Under the pieces are notes generated by a model, which saw only the letters and a list, made by a program, of their open reading frames with translations, did not search any database and was not told where the DNA came from. This document shows positions 63,796 through 64,000 of a stretch of 64,000 nucleotides of DNA, in pieces. Position numbers and translations under genes: made by a program. Positions within the stretch are counted from its first letter, which is position 1. Every line of letters begins with the position of its first letter. The DNA comes from CALNYZ01 sp942490945 (GTDB lineage Bacteria > Pseudomonadota > Gammaproteobacteria > UBA6429 > Thiohalophilaceae), in NCBI GenBank assembly GCA_942490945.1, contig CALNYZ010000018.1, positions 1-64,000 on the forward strand, given 5' to 3'.

Positions 63796-64000
63796 ATGTT
63801 CCCATTATTAGCCGCGCTGCCCACCATATTCAGTGCTGTCAAACAGGTCACCACGCTGTTTGACAAGGGTAAGGAGGTGGTGCAGGAAGTTACCGGCAAG
63901 CCTTCCATCGCGTCCACGCCAGACGAACTGCAAACTGAAATCAGTCAGTTGCCGCAAGACACGCAAAACAAGTGGGCCGAGAAAATGGCCAAAGAAGTGG
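63796..64000 (+). CDS. Partial gene after the M15 peptidase, 3' end outside the window
   Basis: Frame from ATG 63796 (AAGGAGAG upstream) is open to the edge: MFPLLAALPTIFSAVKQVTTLF, then acidic, Gln- and Lys-rich helical sequence. The short hydrophobic start suggests a membrane- or lysis-associated protein, and the 20-bp spacing suggests co-transcription with the peptidase. The family cannot be named from this part. Confidence 0.55.
   Translation, partial: MFPLLAALPTIFSAVKQVTTLFDKGKEVVQEVTGKPSIASTPDELQTEISQLPQDTQNKWAEKMAKEV

Overview
The window reads as a gammaproteobacterial chromosome, very probably an autotrophic (sulfur-oxidiser-like) lineage. The right two thirds carries the replication-origin block rpmH-rnpA-yidD / dnaA-dnaN-recF-gyrB in standard gammaproteobacterial order, plus a DabA/DabB energy-coupled inorganic-carbon pump with a PII-like protein and an orphan RuBisCO-small-subunit-like protein. 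No rRNA, tRNA or CRISPR array was recognised.

Layout. 1-21,010: accessory-rich left arm: YeaD-like mutarotase (cut by the window edge), CnoX co-chaperone, outer-membrane and lipoprotein genes, a CNNM/CBS membrane protein, a ClC channel, a frameshifted MerB-like gene, two copies of a BrnT/BrnA toxin-antitoxin locus (one decayed), a RelE/HigA-type pair, a transglycosylase-like protein, an SCP2 protein and another RelE/HigA pair. This arm is studded with a palindromic repeat family built on CGTCATTGCGAG / CTCGCAATGACG. Several copies carry a second, nested insert made of small hairpins with GGA-type loops. About 21,010: an abrupt break where a severely truncated yidC meets the HigA-type antitoxin gene; I see no member of the palindromic family to the right of this point. 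21,010-32,222: origin block, with a DnaA-box/DnaA-trio origin candidate between dnaA and dnaN, small membrane proteins and a stand-alone encapsulated-ferritin-like protein before gyrB. 33,597-39,264: a small chromosomal integron (468-aa integrase, attI, four cassettes with attC sites) whose last attC is split at its GTT core by an IS1182-like element. 39,300-44,606: acetyltransferase, YCII, rhodanese, outer-membrane, RbcS-like and SPFH genes. 44,686-50,582: dabB - membrane protein - dabA - PII-like operon on the minus strand. 51,000-64,000: small secreted/membrane proteins, alpha/beta hydrolase, PilZ, GAF-histidine kinase, HAD phosphatase, PKD lipoprotein, PPK2, a cysteine synthase-glutaredoxin fusion and an M15 endolysin-like peptidase with a partial downstream gene.

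How the parts relate. The dab operon would import inorganic carbon as bicarbonate; the PII-like protein probably senses adenylate/bicarbonate state. The RbcS-like gene lies 1.4 kb away but no RuBisCO large subunit, carboxysome or CbbR gene is visible. The left-arm repeats and the yidC break suggest either a real rearrangement or an assembly join; sequence alone cannot decide. The most unusual signals are the nested covarying GGA-loop hairpin inserts, the integron with its attC-disrupting IS, the orphan RbcS-like protein, and the encapsulin-less ferritin-like protein.
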